From Cyanidium caldarium (taxonomy: Eukaryota > Rhodophyta > Bangiophyceae > Cyanidiales > Cyanidiaceae), in assembly GCA_026184775.1 (NCBI GenBank), contig JANCYW010000011.1, positions 1-64,000 on the forward strand: a stretch of 64,000 nucleotides of DNA, in the 5' to 3' direction. Under the pieces are notes generated by a model, which was not told the DNA's origin, ran no database searches, and worked only from the letters and a program-made list of their open reading frames with translations. Positions 1 through 9,564 of this stretch are shown here, piece by piece. The stretch's first letter is position 1; every line of letters begins with the position of its first letter. Position numbers and translations under genes: made by a program.

Positions 1-77
1 ATTCCCCCCCATTCCCCCCCATCCCCCCCATTCCCCCCCATTCCCCCCATTCCCCCCCATTCCCCCCCATTCCCCCC
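1..77. repeat. Telomere repeat array, left chromosome end
   Basis: Eight head-to-tail units of ATTCCCCCC with six or seven C's fill the first 77 bases; one unit has lost a T. Read on the other strand this is AATGGGGGG(G), the telomere unit known from Cyanidioschyzon merolae. The C-rich strand runs inward from base 1, which is the polarity expected at the left end of a chromosome, so the window begins at or inside the telomere. Confidence 0.95.
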
Positions 78-245
78 AACTCACACCCAACTCACACCCC
101 TTCGCCCGATCCCACCCAACTCACACCCGGTCGCCCGATCCCACCCAACTCACACCCGGTCGCCCGATCCCACCCAACTCACACCCGGTCGCCCGATCCC
201 ACCCAACTCACACCCGGTCGCCCGATCTCACCCAATTCACACGCG
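78..245. repeat. 29-bp subtelomeric tandem repeat
   Basis: A 29-base unit beginning AACTCACACCCGG and ending CCCGATCCCACCC repeats head to tail, with units starting at 89, 118, 147, 176 and 205. The middle units are identical. The first, at 89, has CTT in place of GGT, and the last ones drift (CGATCT, AATTCAC). A short partial unit at 78-88 joins it directly to the telomere. This is a telomere-associated satellite. Confidence 0.9.
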
Positions 246-2678
246 ACACAACTCCCAATCCCCCAAACGCTCTCCCGTGCGCACGATCGCGCGCGCTCAC
301 ATCGATCCCCAATAAAAAACAAATAACGAAAACACATTCCCGACACGCGCCGCCCCACTCCCCATGCCCGTTCCCCACCGCTCCAACAAGCCACACACGC
401 GCCACTCCCGGGCAGGGCACGGCGCCGACCGGCGATACACATCCACAAAAACGCAATTGCGGCTTGCCATGCCACATCCATTCCACTCATGTCACGCCAC
501 TCCCACACACACACACACTCCCAGCCACAACACCCGCTCCCACACATACACCCTCCACACGCTTCATCATCGTCACCGTTCTCGGACTCGTTACATACAC
601 CCAGCAACAGCAACAACACTACCCACATAGACACCGTAACCGCCGCCGCGCTGCCCACCACCACCATCGCTCTCTCTCACTACCACCGACGCTTTCCCAC
701 CAGGGGGCGCCCACACCGCATCCACCACTCCGCGCCATCGCCGCGATCGCCGCCTCTTGTCTACTGTTCTCGATCGACACAATCAACGCGCACCCTCACC
801 TGCGCGCCGTCGCCGATCGGCGCGCGCGCACCCACAAGGCGACTCCGCTCCGACAACCGTTACCGATCTGTGCGCATCCACACACAAGGCGTCTCCATTC
901 CATACGATTCCATACACCCGGCACTCCCCTCGTCTACAACCAGCCGCATCAACACCGACTCCTCTCGCACCCGCCAACACTCCAAAACGCTTTTCCCACC
1001 TCCCGCCACCGTCCCACCGTCCCGCCGTCCGGCGCGCACACACACACCCACGCCAACGAACCACCCCAGTAACACCCACTCAGGCAACACACGCTCATCC
1101 CACTCACACACGCATCCACCCACCACAACCAGCCACTCACTCCCAAACGCATACACTCACTTACACAAGCGCACACACACTCACAGCCGCCCTCCAACTT
1201 CACTCCACCAACACTCCCACATCCACCAACACCAACACCTCCATTCATCTCACTCCAACCCACCACCAACCACCAACAATCATTCACCTCCATCTCCACA
1301 TCCATCAACACCCCATCCCACACACACCCATACTCACCCATCTCACTTCACCTGCCCCGCTCGTTCCCCTGTAGCCAACCACCACCGTCACAACACTCAC
1401 ACACACACACACGCCTCCCGACGCTGCGCAACGCCCATCCCACACGCTCACCCCATCAATCGCTCATTCCTTCAATCGATCAATCGATCCAGAGCTCTCA
1501 GCGTTCTTTTACACTCCCAGACGCACGCGCAGCCACCGCTCCCCGCTTCCGCTTCCAACCACCCCAACACACTCCCAACACTCCCAACACCCAACAACCA
1601 ACGCTCCCGCACGCCCATGACCCCTCTCCCACCACCACCGATCGTCAACCCATCAGGCGCTCACCCGCCAACACTCCCCCAGCTCCCAGCTCCCAACCGA
1701 CCCGCTGGCCGTTCCCGCCCCAAACCGACCCCAACACCCAACACACACTCATGGACACCCCAACACACTCCCAACACACTCCACACCCACCAACCAACGC
1801 TCCCGCACGCCCATGACCCCTCTCCCACCACCACCGATCATCAACCCATCAGGCGCTCACCCGCCAACACTCCCCCAGCTCCCAGCTCCCAACCGACCCG
1901 CTGGCCGTTCCCGCCCCAAACCGGTCGTCACTCGCCTCAACACCCCCCAACCGACCAACACACCCAAACACTCCCATCACCACCACCACCCGACCAGGCG
2001 CTCACCCGCCAACACCCCACCACCCTCGAGACCCAACACCCCGCAGTTCAACATCTCTATAGCTCGCTCAGCGGCCCCAAACCCACTTCCATCTGCGCTG
2101 CCCCAGATCGCCTCATTTCGATTCCACACACCAACACAGAGACGCACCAGTGCCCGATTCCCCCAACAACAACAACAATCACACAGCGTTCCTATGCGGC
2201 CACCGTAACCGGAACGACCGCCACAACACCACCCCCACTCCCTGACAATCACGCGCACCCCGCACTACTTCCCTCACTCACACTCACACTCACACTCCAA
2301 CAACAACAACACTAAGGGTACCCACGCGTCTCTCCATTTCTCCCGCATCCCCGGCGCGCCCTGCAACGTATCACATCCACTACCAACAACTCCCGCGCCA
2401 TGCCCACATGCTCTGCGGCCAACCGACTCACCACCACCAACCACCACCACCACCACCTCATCTTCATCTTCACCATCGCCCCGTGGTGCCTCTACGACGA
2501 CGACCACCCTCGCACCAGAACCGTCGGCCACCACCTTCCAACTGCGGGCACCGCTGTCCCGGTGCCCCTGCTGCCCCCTATCCACCACCAAACATCCGGG
2601 CCACACACGCCAACCGTGCGGCCTGCCGCGCATCCGCCGCTTCACCTGCCTCTCCCAGGGATGCCGCTACGACGCTAA
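246..2678. other. Subtelomeric C/A-rich region without a supported gene
   Basis: About 2.4 kb of strand-asymmetric sequence: the + strand is made mostly of C and A, and there is no G at all from 1190 to 1353. Long open frames run through it only because C/A codons cannot form stops; their products are His/Thr/Pro/Ser strings in all three frames with no domain. The last ~280 bases may belong to the 5' part of the cysteine-rich gene that follows. I see no RNA gene here. Confidence 0.7.
1601..1923. repeat. 127-bp direct duplication in the subtelomere
   Basis: Bases 1601-1727 recur at 1797-1923 with a single mismatch (GATCGTC versus GATCATC), an offset of 196 bases. The 69 bases between them are C/A-rich like the surroundings. 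The near identity implies a recent local duplication or gene conversion. Confidence 0.9.
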
Positions 2679-3197
2679 CACCACACCGAATACCTCTCCA
2701 AACCGTACTGTTACCAGGCAGAGCACACCTGTGCGGTGCCGCAGTTTGAGCGACAGCCCTGTCACCCGCAGCACCAATGTTCAACGATAACACCTGCGGT
2801 GCAGCAGTGTCTGCAGGCGAGCTGTTGGGTGGGCTACGGCGGCGAGTGCTATCAGAAGGTGCCGCAGTTTGTGTGTCAGTCGGCGGGGTCAACGACGGCC
2901 ACCGACAGCACCCGTTCGGGAACGAGCAACTCTACCACGTATGTGCCGTGCGGTCCCGAGTGCTGCAACACCGCCACCCAGGACTGCGCCTACACCGCGG
3001 GAGCCAGCGGCAACACGGCGTTATCATCATCCACCACCACTACCTATGGCACCGCGGCCTCGTTCTGCGTGTGCCGGGACCCCTCCAAGCAGTGCGGCAC
3101 CTACACCATACCTTCGGACAACTTTGTGAACAAGGTGCGCTGTTGCACCGACGACGAGGTGTGTGTCAACGATACAGAGTGTGTGGCCATACGTTAG
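2679..3197 (+). CDS. Cysteine-rich, probably extracellular protein; 5' end unresolved
   Basis: Family not recognised. The frame open from 2679 to the stop at 3197 gives about 170 residues with roughly 24 cysteines, many as CC or C-x(3-8)-C, and a Ser/Thr-rich linker, like a disulfide-bonded cell-wall or secreted protein. A short motif, VPQF followed soon by C, occurs twice (near 2736 and 2856), suggesting an internal repeat. There is no ATG at the start. Upstream, about 2400-2678, a different frame has the same character: a Thr/Ser/Pro stretch and then cysteine pairs, running open until about 2789. The two frames therefore overlap at 2679-2789, and a one-base shift or assembly error there would explain the missing start. 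I see no GT-AG intron that would join them. Position beside the telomere fits a fast-evolving surface protein family. Confidence 0.5.
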   Translation, partial: HHTEYLSKPYCYQAEHTCAVPQFERQPCHPQHQCSTITPAVQQCLQASCWVGYGGECYQKVPQFVCQSAGSTTATDSTRSGTSNSTTYVPCGPECCNTATQDCAYTAGASGNTALSSSTTTTYGTAASFCVCRDPSKQCGTYTIPSDNFVNKVRCCTDDEVCVNDTECVAIR

Positions 3198-3636
3198 CGT
3201 GGGAGAAGGGAGACTGGGAGCGCGCACGGACCGATGGCGCTGGAGCAGCAGGAACGGAGGCGGGACAGCACATCGCATGCAGGGAACGGCAACGACCAGA
3301 ATACACCCAGGAAAGACACACATGAATGAGGACAGCATCGAATGCGTACAGAGGGAGCACCAGCGCCATAAACACCGAATCATAAACCTGGATGTTGTCG
3401 GAAAGCACGTAAAACACTGAGCGGCACCTGGTCACCAACGTTGCTGAGCGAATTCTGCACATTTAGCATCGGCTTGCGAGGCGCCGCCGCCGCGGTCGTT
3501 CTTATGGTCGTAGCGCTGCGAGAAACCGCGGCCAGGCAAACGAGTGGGAAGCGACTGTGACATTATCTATGATCCCGCGCTGCTCCAATTGTGTTGCGCG
3601 CCAGCTTAGGCCACCCTTCCTCTGCACTTCTGGCTC
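3198..3636. other. Intergenic, nothing recognised
   Basis: About 440 bases between the cysteine-rich gene and the Der GTPase. Short open frames on both strands give no recognisable product. No tRNA arm or repeat is seen. It presumably holds the Der promoter. Confidence 0.6.
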
Positions 3637-5160
3637 ATGAAGCGCCCCCCACCCCCACGAGCGCTGGTCATGCTGCTCGGGCGGCCCAACGTCGGCAAGT
3701 CCACCCTCTTCAACCGCCTCTGCGGCCGTCGCACTTCCCTGGTCGACAATCGTCCCGGTTGCACCCGCGATGTCGTGGAGGATGTCGGTCGTCTGTCTGA
3801 CTTGCGCTTCCGCCTACTGGACACGCCTGGCCTGGAGCTGTCGCTGTACCGACGGGGCGTCGCTCGCAGCGCCCTCGCTGCCGATCCGCGGCATCATCAG
3901 GTGTTCTCCAAGTTTGCCACCGACTTTTCCGGCGACGACGCTGTGGCCGCGCTCTGCCAGCAGATGTGCGCGCGCACCGAGCGCTTGCTGGAGCGCTACC
4001 GCGACCCGGCGCGCAACCCGGCGGGCCTGCTTGCCCTGTTCGTCATCGATGCCGTCCAGGGCGTGATGCCCGGTGACCGCGAGATGGTGGAATTGCTGCG
4101 GCGCAAAACGGTGCCGTCGGTGCTGGCACTCAACAAGTGCGATGCGGCTCGCGCCGCCGTCGGTCACGTCGAGGCGTGCGCCGAGCTCGGCTACGACGAC
4201 TGCGCCGCCATCAGCGCCGAGCAAGAGCTCGGCTGGGCCGACCTCTACGAGGCCCTGCAACCGCACGTGGACGCCATGAATGAGGTCGACGCGGCGGACA
4301 CGGTCGTGGAAGAGCCGCCGGTGGCCATCAGTGTGGTCGGGCGGCCTAATGTGGGCAAATCCACCCTGTTGAATGCCCTCGTGGGCGCCGACCGCTTCCT
4401 CACGGCGCCGTTTGCCGGCGTCACTCGCGATGCCGTCACCGCTCAGAGCGAGCGCTTCCCCAACGTGCTGTTTACCGATACCGCCGGCATGCGGTTGCTG
4501 TCGTCGCAAACATCCACGGACCGCCTGCAAGCCGAGGCCAACCAGATGGCCCGCAGCAGCATGCGCAAGGCGAATGTGTGCTGCCTGGTGCTCGATGCTG
4601 GCCTAGTGGAGCAAGCCACCCGCGAAACGGGCTCTTTGCGCGGCGCCCTGACCGACATCGAGATCAAAATCATCTACGAGGCGGCCGCAGTGCGTGGTCG
4701 CCCGCTGATGATTGCATTGAACAAGTGCGACAGGCTGGCGTCGCCCGGCGACGCTGCGCGCCTGGTGGAATCGGTGCAGGCGCGGGTGCGCGCCTGTGCG
4801 CCCGATGTGCGCGCCTGCCCGGTGTTGCCGCTGAGCGCGCTGCACCTCACCGATGCCGACGCCTCCGGCCTAGTCGACACGGCGCGCTCGCTGCACCGCC
4901 AGTGGTCAACGCGCGTGCCCACTGCCACCTTTTCGTACTGGCTGCGCGAATTCGCCGCGCGCCACCCGCCGCCGCCGGGGCGCACGTTTGCTTTCGGCAA
5001 GCAGAGCACCACGCGGCCGCCGGTGTTCACCATTTACGGCATCCCGGGAACGGCGCTGCCCACCAGCTACCAGCGTCAGCTCATCAACGACAGCAAGGCC
5101 ACTTTCGGCCTGGAGCAAGTGCCGGTCCGGGTGCGTTTCTCGAGCCAACGGCGGAGATGA
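3637..5160 (+). CDS. der: Der/EngA-type double-domain GTPase
   Basis: A 507-residue protein with two tandem GTPase domains, the hallmark of Der (EngA), which assists large-subunit assembly of bacterial-type ribosomes; in algae it should act in plastid or mitochondrion. GRPNVGKST occurs at about residues 15-23 and again at 235-243, each with its own DTPG/DTAG switch and ALNKCD guanine-specificity motif (near 166 and 362). The last ~85 residues match the KH-like C-terminal domain. The first domain carries an extra ~35 residues after DTPG (about 68-105) compared with bacterial Der. The start is the first ATG after an in-frame stop, so there is no obvious transit peptide. The final 255 bases overlap the antisense end of the JmjC gene. 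Identity is firm; the compartment is inference. Confidence 0.93.
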   Translation: MKRPPPPRALVMLLGRPNVGKSTLFNRLCGRRTSLVDNRPGCTRDVVEDVGRLSDLRFRLLDTPGLELSLYRRGVARSALAADPRHHQVFSKFATDFSGDDAVAALCQQMCARTERLLERYRDPARNPAGLLALFVIDAVQGVMPGDREMVELLRRKTVPSVLALNKCDAARAAVGHVEACAELGYDDCAAISAEQELGWADLYEALQPHVDAMNEVDAADTVVEEPPVAISVVGRPNVGKSTLLNALVGADRFLTAPFAGVTRDAVTAQSERFPNVLFTDTAGMRLLSSQTSTDRLQAEANQMARSSMRKANVCCLVLDAGLVEQATRETGSLRGALTDIEIKIIYEAAAVRGRPLMIALNKCDRLASPGDAARLVESVQARVRACAPDVRACPVLPLSALHLTDADASGLVDTARSLHRQWSTRVPTATFSYWLREFAARHPPPPGRTFAFGKQSTTRPPVFTIYGIPGTALPTSYQRQLINDSKATFGLEQVPVRVRFSSQRRR

Positions 5161-6657
5161 CGTCGCTGGCGCGGCAAAGCCGAATCGAAACGGCGACGAA
5201 GGTTTTGACCTGGCACGCCTCACGTCCAGTGCCGCCAGACGGCGCTGAGCGTCGGCCAACATCTCCGGGCAATCCCGCTGTAGCACCTGCACAAATTCGC
5301 TGTATAAAGTCGCCCGTCGAGCGAGCGGCACGCCCGACACGTTGGCCGGCGAGTGGCGCAAGAACTGCAGCACGTGCGGCAGATTGACGGCGTTGCAGAA
5401 ATTCTGCGTCAGCGCCACACCGACGCCATCGTCCCATTCGCCGACCGGCTCCAAGTTCATCGCGCAGTGCCACCAGCCGCGCGGCACAAACAGCACTTCA
5501 CCCGCATTCACCACCGTCTCAATCGCTCGCAATGCCTGCCGCCGCTCGCACATCTCGTCGTAATGGTTCACGAACCACTCGTACACCGTTGCCGGTCCCA
5601 GCACGTGCCGCGACCCGTCGGCATCCACCATCACACGCACGCCCGGCGGGGCTAGCTCCCCCGGTGGCAGCAGGACCCATTTCTTGCGGCCGCAAATCAC
5701 CGCATTCCAGGCGCTGGTGCCGTTGGGGTCTTGATGGAATGTGCTGCCGCTGCGAGGCGGTCCGACGATGAGCCACCGATAATCCGGGCGATGTTGCTCG
5801 CCGAGCAACGCAAACAAATCCGGTGTGTCCAAACAGCGGGGCGGCGTGTAGGCTTGTGCCAGCTCTGGCACCTTCTCCCCAAAACGGCAATCGAACAGGT
5901 ACAGCAGCGCGTCGTCGGTGTAGCAGTCGGTCATCGCTCGGGCGTAGCGCAGATACGCCGGCAACGGCCACTCCCGATGACCCAGCCGAAAGCGCGTCTC
6001 TCCACACTGCTCATGCAGCCATTCCAGCGAGGGCCACTGCCTGGCCGCATCCGTTATCACCACCGGCACATTCGACGACTCGTACCGTCGCTGAAACTCC
6101 GCTGCCGTCAGACCGTGGCACCGAGGGATATTCGAGTAGCTGAGCCACTCCTCCGGGACGCCGCCTCGTGCGCAGCGCTCTAGGTGTGCGAGCACGTCGG
6201 AGTAGAGCACCACTTGTCGTGAAGCAAGTCGAGGTCGCTTTCGAGGGTGCCTGGAGCCGTCCGACGCCACATGGGCCTGAAAGCGAGCTCGCCAAGTGTC
6301 CCCAAGTGGAAAGCTGGAGTCAGCATTTTCACCCACCTCCTTTTCATACGCATCCAACACAGCCTCTTTCCAGCCATTGCCTGAGTTGGCAAAAGCGTGC
6401 GCGGCCAGGGATGCACCTGAAAGTCGCGCAAGATCGGCGACCGGTAGCTGGTTGATGATGGCCAAAATGAGCTCATCCGGCAACACGCTGATCCACCCGA
6501 GGCTCTTCCGACGATCCACTACGAACTGACTGGCATAATCGACTTGCTCGCTGTTTTCCGATGGGCCCACGTAAGCGTCGCCGAGTGGTCGGACCCGCAG
6601 CCGCATACACTTCACAACTCCGACGACAACCTCGCGGCTATTCCGATATTTCGTCAC
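4906..6657 (-). CDS. F-box plus JmjC-domain oxygenase (JMJD6-like)
   Basis: A 583-residue protein joining an F-box-like helix set (about residues 58-100, starting [13 protein letters not shown]) to a JmjC Fe(II)/2-oxoglutarate oxygenase domain (about 180-430). The iron ligands are visible: H308 and D310 in HQDPNG, and H397 in GWWHCAMN; lysines in GRKKW are placed to bind 2-oxoglutarate. The domain resembles the JMJD6 group of lysyl hydroxylases and demethylases, and the F-box suggests recruitment to or by an SCF ubiquitin ligase. Residues 500-583 are basic, Arg/Ala-rich and encoded antisense to the Der C-terminus; they have no family support. Methionine 18 is an alternative start. It is divergent from RPS18, 266 bases away. 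Substrate unknown. Confidence 0.88.
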   Translation of the reverse strand: MTKYRNSREVVVGVVKCMRLRVRPLGDAYVGPSENSEQVDYASQFVVDRRKSLGWISVLPDELILAIINQLPVADLARLSGASLAAHAFANSGNGWKEAVLDAYEKEVGENADSSFPLGDTWRARFQAHVASDGSRHPRKRPRLASRQVVLYSDVLAHLERCARGGVPEEWLSYSNIPRCHGLTAAEFQRRYESSNVPVVITDAARQWPSLEWLHEQCGETRFRLGHREWPLPAYLRYARAMTDCYTDDALLYLFDCRFGEKVPELAQAYTPPRCLDTPDLFALLGEQHRPDYRWLIVGPPRSGSTFHQDPNGTSAWNAVICGRKKWVLLPPGELAPPGVRVMVDADGSRHVLGPATVYEWFVNHYDEMCERRQALRAIETVVNAGEVLFVPRGWWHCAMNLEPVGEWDDGVGVALTQNFCNAVNLPHVLQFLRHSPANVSGVPLARRATLYSEFVQVLQRDCPEMLADAQRRLAALDVRRARSKPSSPFRFGFAAPATSSPPLARETHPDRHLLQAESGLAVVDELTLVAGGQRRSRDAVNGEHRRPRGALLAESKRAPRRRRVARGEFAQPVRKGGSGHAR

Positions 6658-6923
6658 GTGACAGTTCCGCGGCGACGGGGCGCGATGGCGGCGGCGCGTT
6701 CGGCTCGCCCCGTGTCAGGCGGGTCGCGCACAGCACCCTCCGGCGCAAGTTGCTGCGTAGTGAAGCGCTTGGCACTCGAGGGCACGCGGACTCTTGGCGG
6801 AAACTGCGCTCGCCTTTCTGGCTCGCGTTGCCTCTACTCTGGTGCATCACAGAACGTTCAGAGAGCCTGGGTCGGTGCGCCGGAGCTGGATCAGGACCGG
6901 AGTCGGGCAGCGCCTCGTCCATC

Positions 6924-7385
6924 ATGGCCCTCGTGCTCCCCGAAGGCGAGTTCCAGTACATCCTCCGCGTGCTCAACACCAACATCGACGGCCGCCAACG
7001 AGTTCCGTACGCGCTGACGGCGATCAAGGGTGTGGGACGACGGTTCGCCATCTTGGTGTGCAGGAAGGCCGAGGTGGACCTGCGCAAGCGCGCCGGCGAG
7101 CTGACCGACGAGGAGGTAGAGCGGCTGGTGACGATCATCCAGAACCCGCGGCAGTTCAAAGTGCCGGACTGGTTCCTGAATCGGCGAAAGGACTTTCGGG
7201 ACGGCAAGTACGTTCAGCTGGTGTCCAACAACTTGGACTTTAAGCTGCGCGAGGACCTGGATCGCCTGCGCAAGATCCGCGCCCACCGCGGTCTGCGCCA
7301 CTTTTGGGGGCTGCGGGTGCGCGGCCAGCACACCAAGACCACCGGCCGCAGCGGCAAGACCGTCGGCGTGAGCAAGACGCGTTAG
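6924..7385 (+). CDS. RPS18: Cytosolic ribosomal protein uS13 (RPS18)
   Basis: A 153-residue small-subunit protein; the usual length is 152. It opens [20 protein letters not shown] and closes with the Arg/Lys-rich tail GQHTKTTGR...SKTR typical of eukaryotic S18, which contacts initiator tRNA and the 5S side of the 60S subunit at the head of the 40S. The frame is open further upstream, but conservation begins at this ATG and the upstream part is Arg-rich junk, so 6924 is chosen. No intron interrupts it. Confidence 0.97.
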   Translation: MALVLPEGEFQYILRVLNTNIDGRQRVPYALTAIKGVGRRFAILVCRKAEVDLRKRAGELTDEEVERLVTIIQNPRQFKVPDWFLNRRKDFRDGKYVQLVSNNLDFKLREDLDRLRKIRAHRGLRHFWGLRVRGQHTKTTGRSGKTVGVSKTR

Positions 7386-7563
7386 GCGAGGAAAAGGAGG
7401 GGTGTCTGCGTGAAGGGCGTCGAACGCGTGACAACCAGTAAAATCATCGGCGATCATCGCTGGGTGCGCTCTTTTTTCAGAGTCCCGACTCGGTGCCTCT
7501 CGATGTCGCTCGCTCGTTTCCTCCCATTCGTTGGCGTTCCCTCCCCTCGACCCGGTCGGCGCC

Positions 7564-8661
7564 ATGACAGAGCCCGACGCTGCCGACCTGCAGAATGTCA
7601 AGGATCTCATCTTACATATTCTGCGAGATGCCACCGACCGAGGTGAAGTCAGCGACGACAAGCCCATGCAGCAGGCGGCGCTGCAGCGGCGGGTGGCCGA
7701 GGCATGCCAGGAACGGTCGCGCACCCGCTCGTCGTCGGGTCTCCGCGTGCCCACCAAACACGAGTTCATCGAGTGTGTCAATGCGCTGACGAGCGCCGGC
7801 GAGGTGCGCGTCCACTGGGCGGACGGCGTTCCGGGGAAGGTGTGGCTCAGCGTCGCCGACGAACAGCAGCGACAGCGGCTGCACGGCCTCAGCACCCTCG
7901 AGCAGGCGGTCTACGAGCAGGTGCGAACGGCGCGCAACCTGGGCGTGTGGGTGCGCCACGTGCGCGCTCGCCTGAACTTGTCGCTGACAGAGGCCAACCG
8001 GGCGTTGCACGAACTGCAGAAGCGCAAACTGATCAAACAAGTACAGTCTTTCAAGCACAAGACGCGCAAGGTGTACATGCTGACCGAGCTGGAGCCGTCG
8101 CGCGAGGTGACGGGCGGCTCGTTTTACGACAGCGACGGCGGCTTTGACCTCGAGTTCGTGCGAAGACTGCGTGAACTGCTTGTCAAACATCTCCGGGAGC
8201 AACCGTGGTGCACCGCGGCGGAGCTGACGCAGCACCTCAACCGCTCGCCGGTGCTGAATGAGCGCCTCGAGGTGGCCGATACGCGCACCGTGTTGGACAC
8301 CATGTGCTGGGACTCGCTGCTGTGTCGATGTGATGGGCTGACGGAGCACGTGCGAAACGAGCGACGCGCACACTCGCCTGAAGGTGCTGATGGCCCCTAC
8401 TACGCCTGCCTGCGCAGCGCCACCGCAGACGAAATCGAATTGAGTGACCCGCCGCACGCCGCCGCCCATCGCAAAGCCGTACGCGCCAGCGCGCTCGCAC
8501 ACACGCCCTGTGCCAAGTGCCCGGTACGGGAGCACTGCTCGCCACGCAACCCGCACATCCACCCGCTGGCCTGTCGATACTTGGAGACGTGGGCGCAGAA
8601 TATGGGCGACGCGCCGCATGCCGAACCGACACCCGCCACCACCGCTTCGCATCGCCACTGA
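7564..8661 (+). CDS. POLR3F: RNA polymerase III subunit RPC34/RPC6
   Basis: A 365-residue protein with the tandem winged-helix layout of RPC34, part of the RPC82-RPC34-RPC31 subcomplex that contacts TFIIIB and opens the promoter of tRNA and 5S genes. The most telling stretch is FKHKTRKVYMLTELEPSREV followed by TGGSFYDSDGGFD, the core of the family. Cysteines C316, C319, C325 and C337 near the C-terminus form the spacing (C-x2-C-x5-C-x11-C) of the iron-sulfur cluster known in this subunit. The stop codon abuts the stop of the convergent CIA30 gene with no base between, the two sharing a TGATCA palindrome. Confidence 0.95.
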   Translation: MTEPDAADLQNVKDLILHILRDATDRGEVSDDKPMQQAALQRRVAEACQERSRTRSSSGLRVPTKHEFIECVNALTSAGEVRVHWADGVPGKVWLSVADEQQRQRLHGLSTLEQAVYEQVRTARNLGVWVRHVRARLNLSLTEANRALHELQKRKLIKQVQSFKHKTRKVYMLTELEPSREVTGGSFYDSDGGFDLEFVRRLRELLVKHLREQPWCTAAELTQHLNRSPVLNERLEVADTRTVLDTMCWDSLLCRCDGLTEHVRNERRAHSPEGADGPYYACLRSATADEIELSDPPHAAAHRKAVRASALAHTPCAKCPVREHCSPRNPHIHPLACRYLETWAQNMGDAPHAEPTPATTASHRH

Positions 8662-8879
8662 TCAACACTCGTCATTGCGGTGCGCCTCCAGGCGGTCCAG
8701 TTCCAGGCAGAAAGGCCCGTCGGTGCCGTCGTCCAGCGTGATGACAAACGCCAGCGCGCGATGTCGGTTCATCTGCTCGGCCACATCCACCAGACGTCCC
8801 TGAAAGGTCATGACAAACTCATCGAGTGGCATGCGCACGGGCGCATAAGGGGTCGCGGGGGAAGTGTGCGGCGGCGGCG

Positions 8880-8914
<35 letters not shown>

Positions 8915-9435
8915 ACCGTGAACGGCCTAAAAAAGCTGTTGCGCTCGCGCACGTAGCTATCGGTGACCACACCGAACAGCCACCGGCGCGGACACTCGCT
9001 GCGCTCCCGACAGTGCAGCAACAGCTCGTCGTAGTCGGAGAGGTCGCAAACGTGTGGGAAATAGAGCGCTGCAAACCCATTTCGCCGCGTTGACGGAGGA
9101 GTGCCGGGTGACCGCCCGCCCCACCAAGCGCTCCGTCTCTCGGGGGCCGGCGTCGTCTCTGGCTCCACCGCCGACTGTCGAGTGGATAGATTTCCCTCAA
9201 AACGATGCCCGTCCACGAACTGCGCCTCGGTGAAACCGCCACTGGACGCATCGCTCAGCACTTGGTAGGGCGCCGCAGCGGCGGGCTTATCCGGCTCGAC
9301 TCCCGCCTCCGTCCGGAATCGGTACACCGTCTGGAGCGCCGGGGGCGGCTGCGGCACCTCTAGTCGCCACAACGACGGCAGCCGCTCCCGCCACAGTGCC
9401 CACTGCCGTCTCAACCAGTACGAGGAAGAGGACAT
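8662..9435 (-). CDS. Complex I assembly factor, CIA30 domain (NDUFAF1-like)
   Basis: A 257-residue protein whose second half matches the CIA30 jelly-roll: a run beginning GFAALYFPHVCDLSDYDELL, then RRWLFGVVTDSYV, MPLDEFVMTFQGR and the closing GPFCLELDRLEA. NDUFAF1/CIA30 assists assembly of respiratory complex I in mitochondria; plastid members of the domain also exist, so the target is not certain. A run of about eleven serines, encoded by a GAC/GTC trinucleotide repeat, splits the domain. The start MSSSSYWLRRQWALW is chosen because the longer frame upstream runs into the divergent CDC123 gene and is Arg-rich without conservation. Confidence 0.85.
8882..8914. repeat. GAC trinucleotide microsatellite, 11 units
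   Basis: Eleven perfect GAC units on the + strand. They lie inside the CIA30 gene, where the other strand encodes a serine tract. Length is likely variable between strains. Confidence 0.9.
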
Positions 9436-9564
9436 GCCCGTCACGCCCAGGCTCCTTTCCTCCGTCTCTCGGCGGTGCTCGCACCCGCGACAGCGATTTT
9501 TCGGTGACGCGCGCCGCTCGCAGCGGATCGGAGAAAGTGTCGGGGGCTTCCGCAGCGTGCGCAC

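Noticed and set aside
489-2315. 608-codon open frame across the subtelomere
   Set aside because: All three + frames are long here because C/A-rich DNA rarely forms stops. The product is His/Thr/Pro repeats with no domain, and a recent 127-bp duplication lies inside it without keeping any evident unit.
6561-6923. N-terminal extension of RPS18
   Set aside because: The frame is open upstream, but the added ~120 residues are Arg/Ser-rich and unlike any uS13; the conserved protein starts at 6924.
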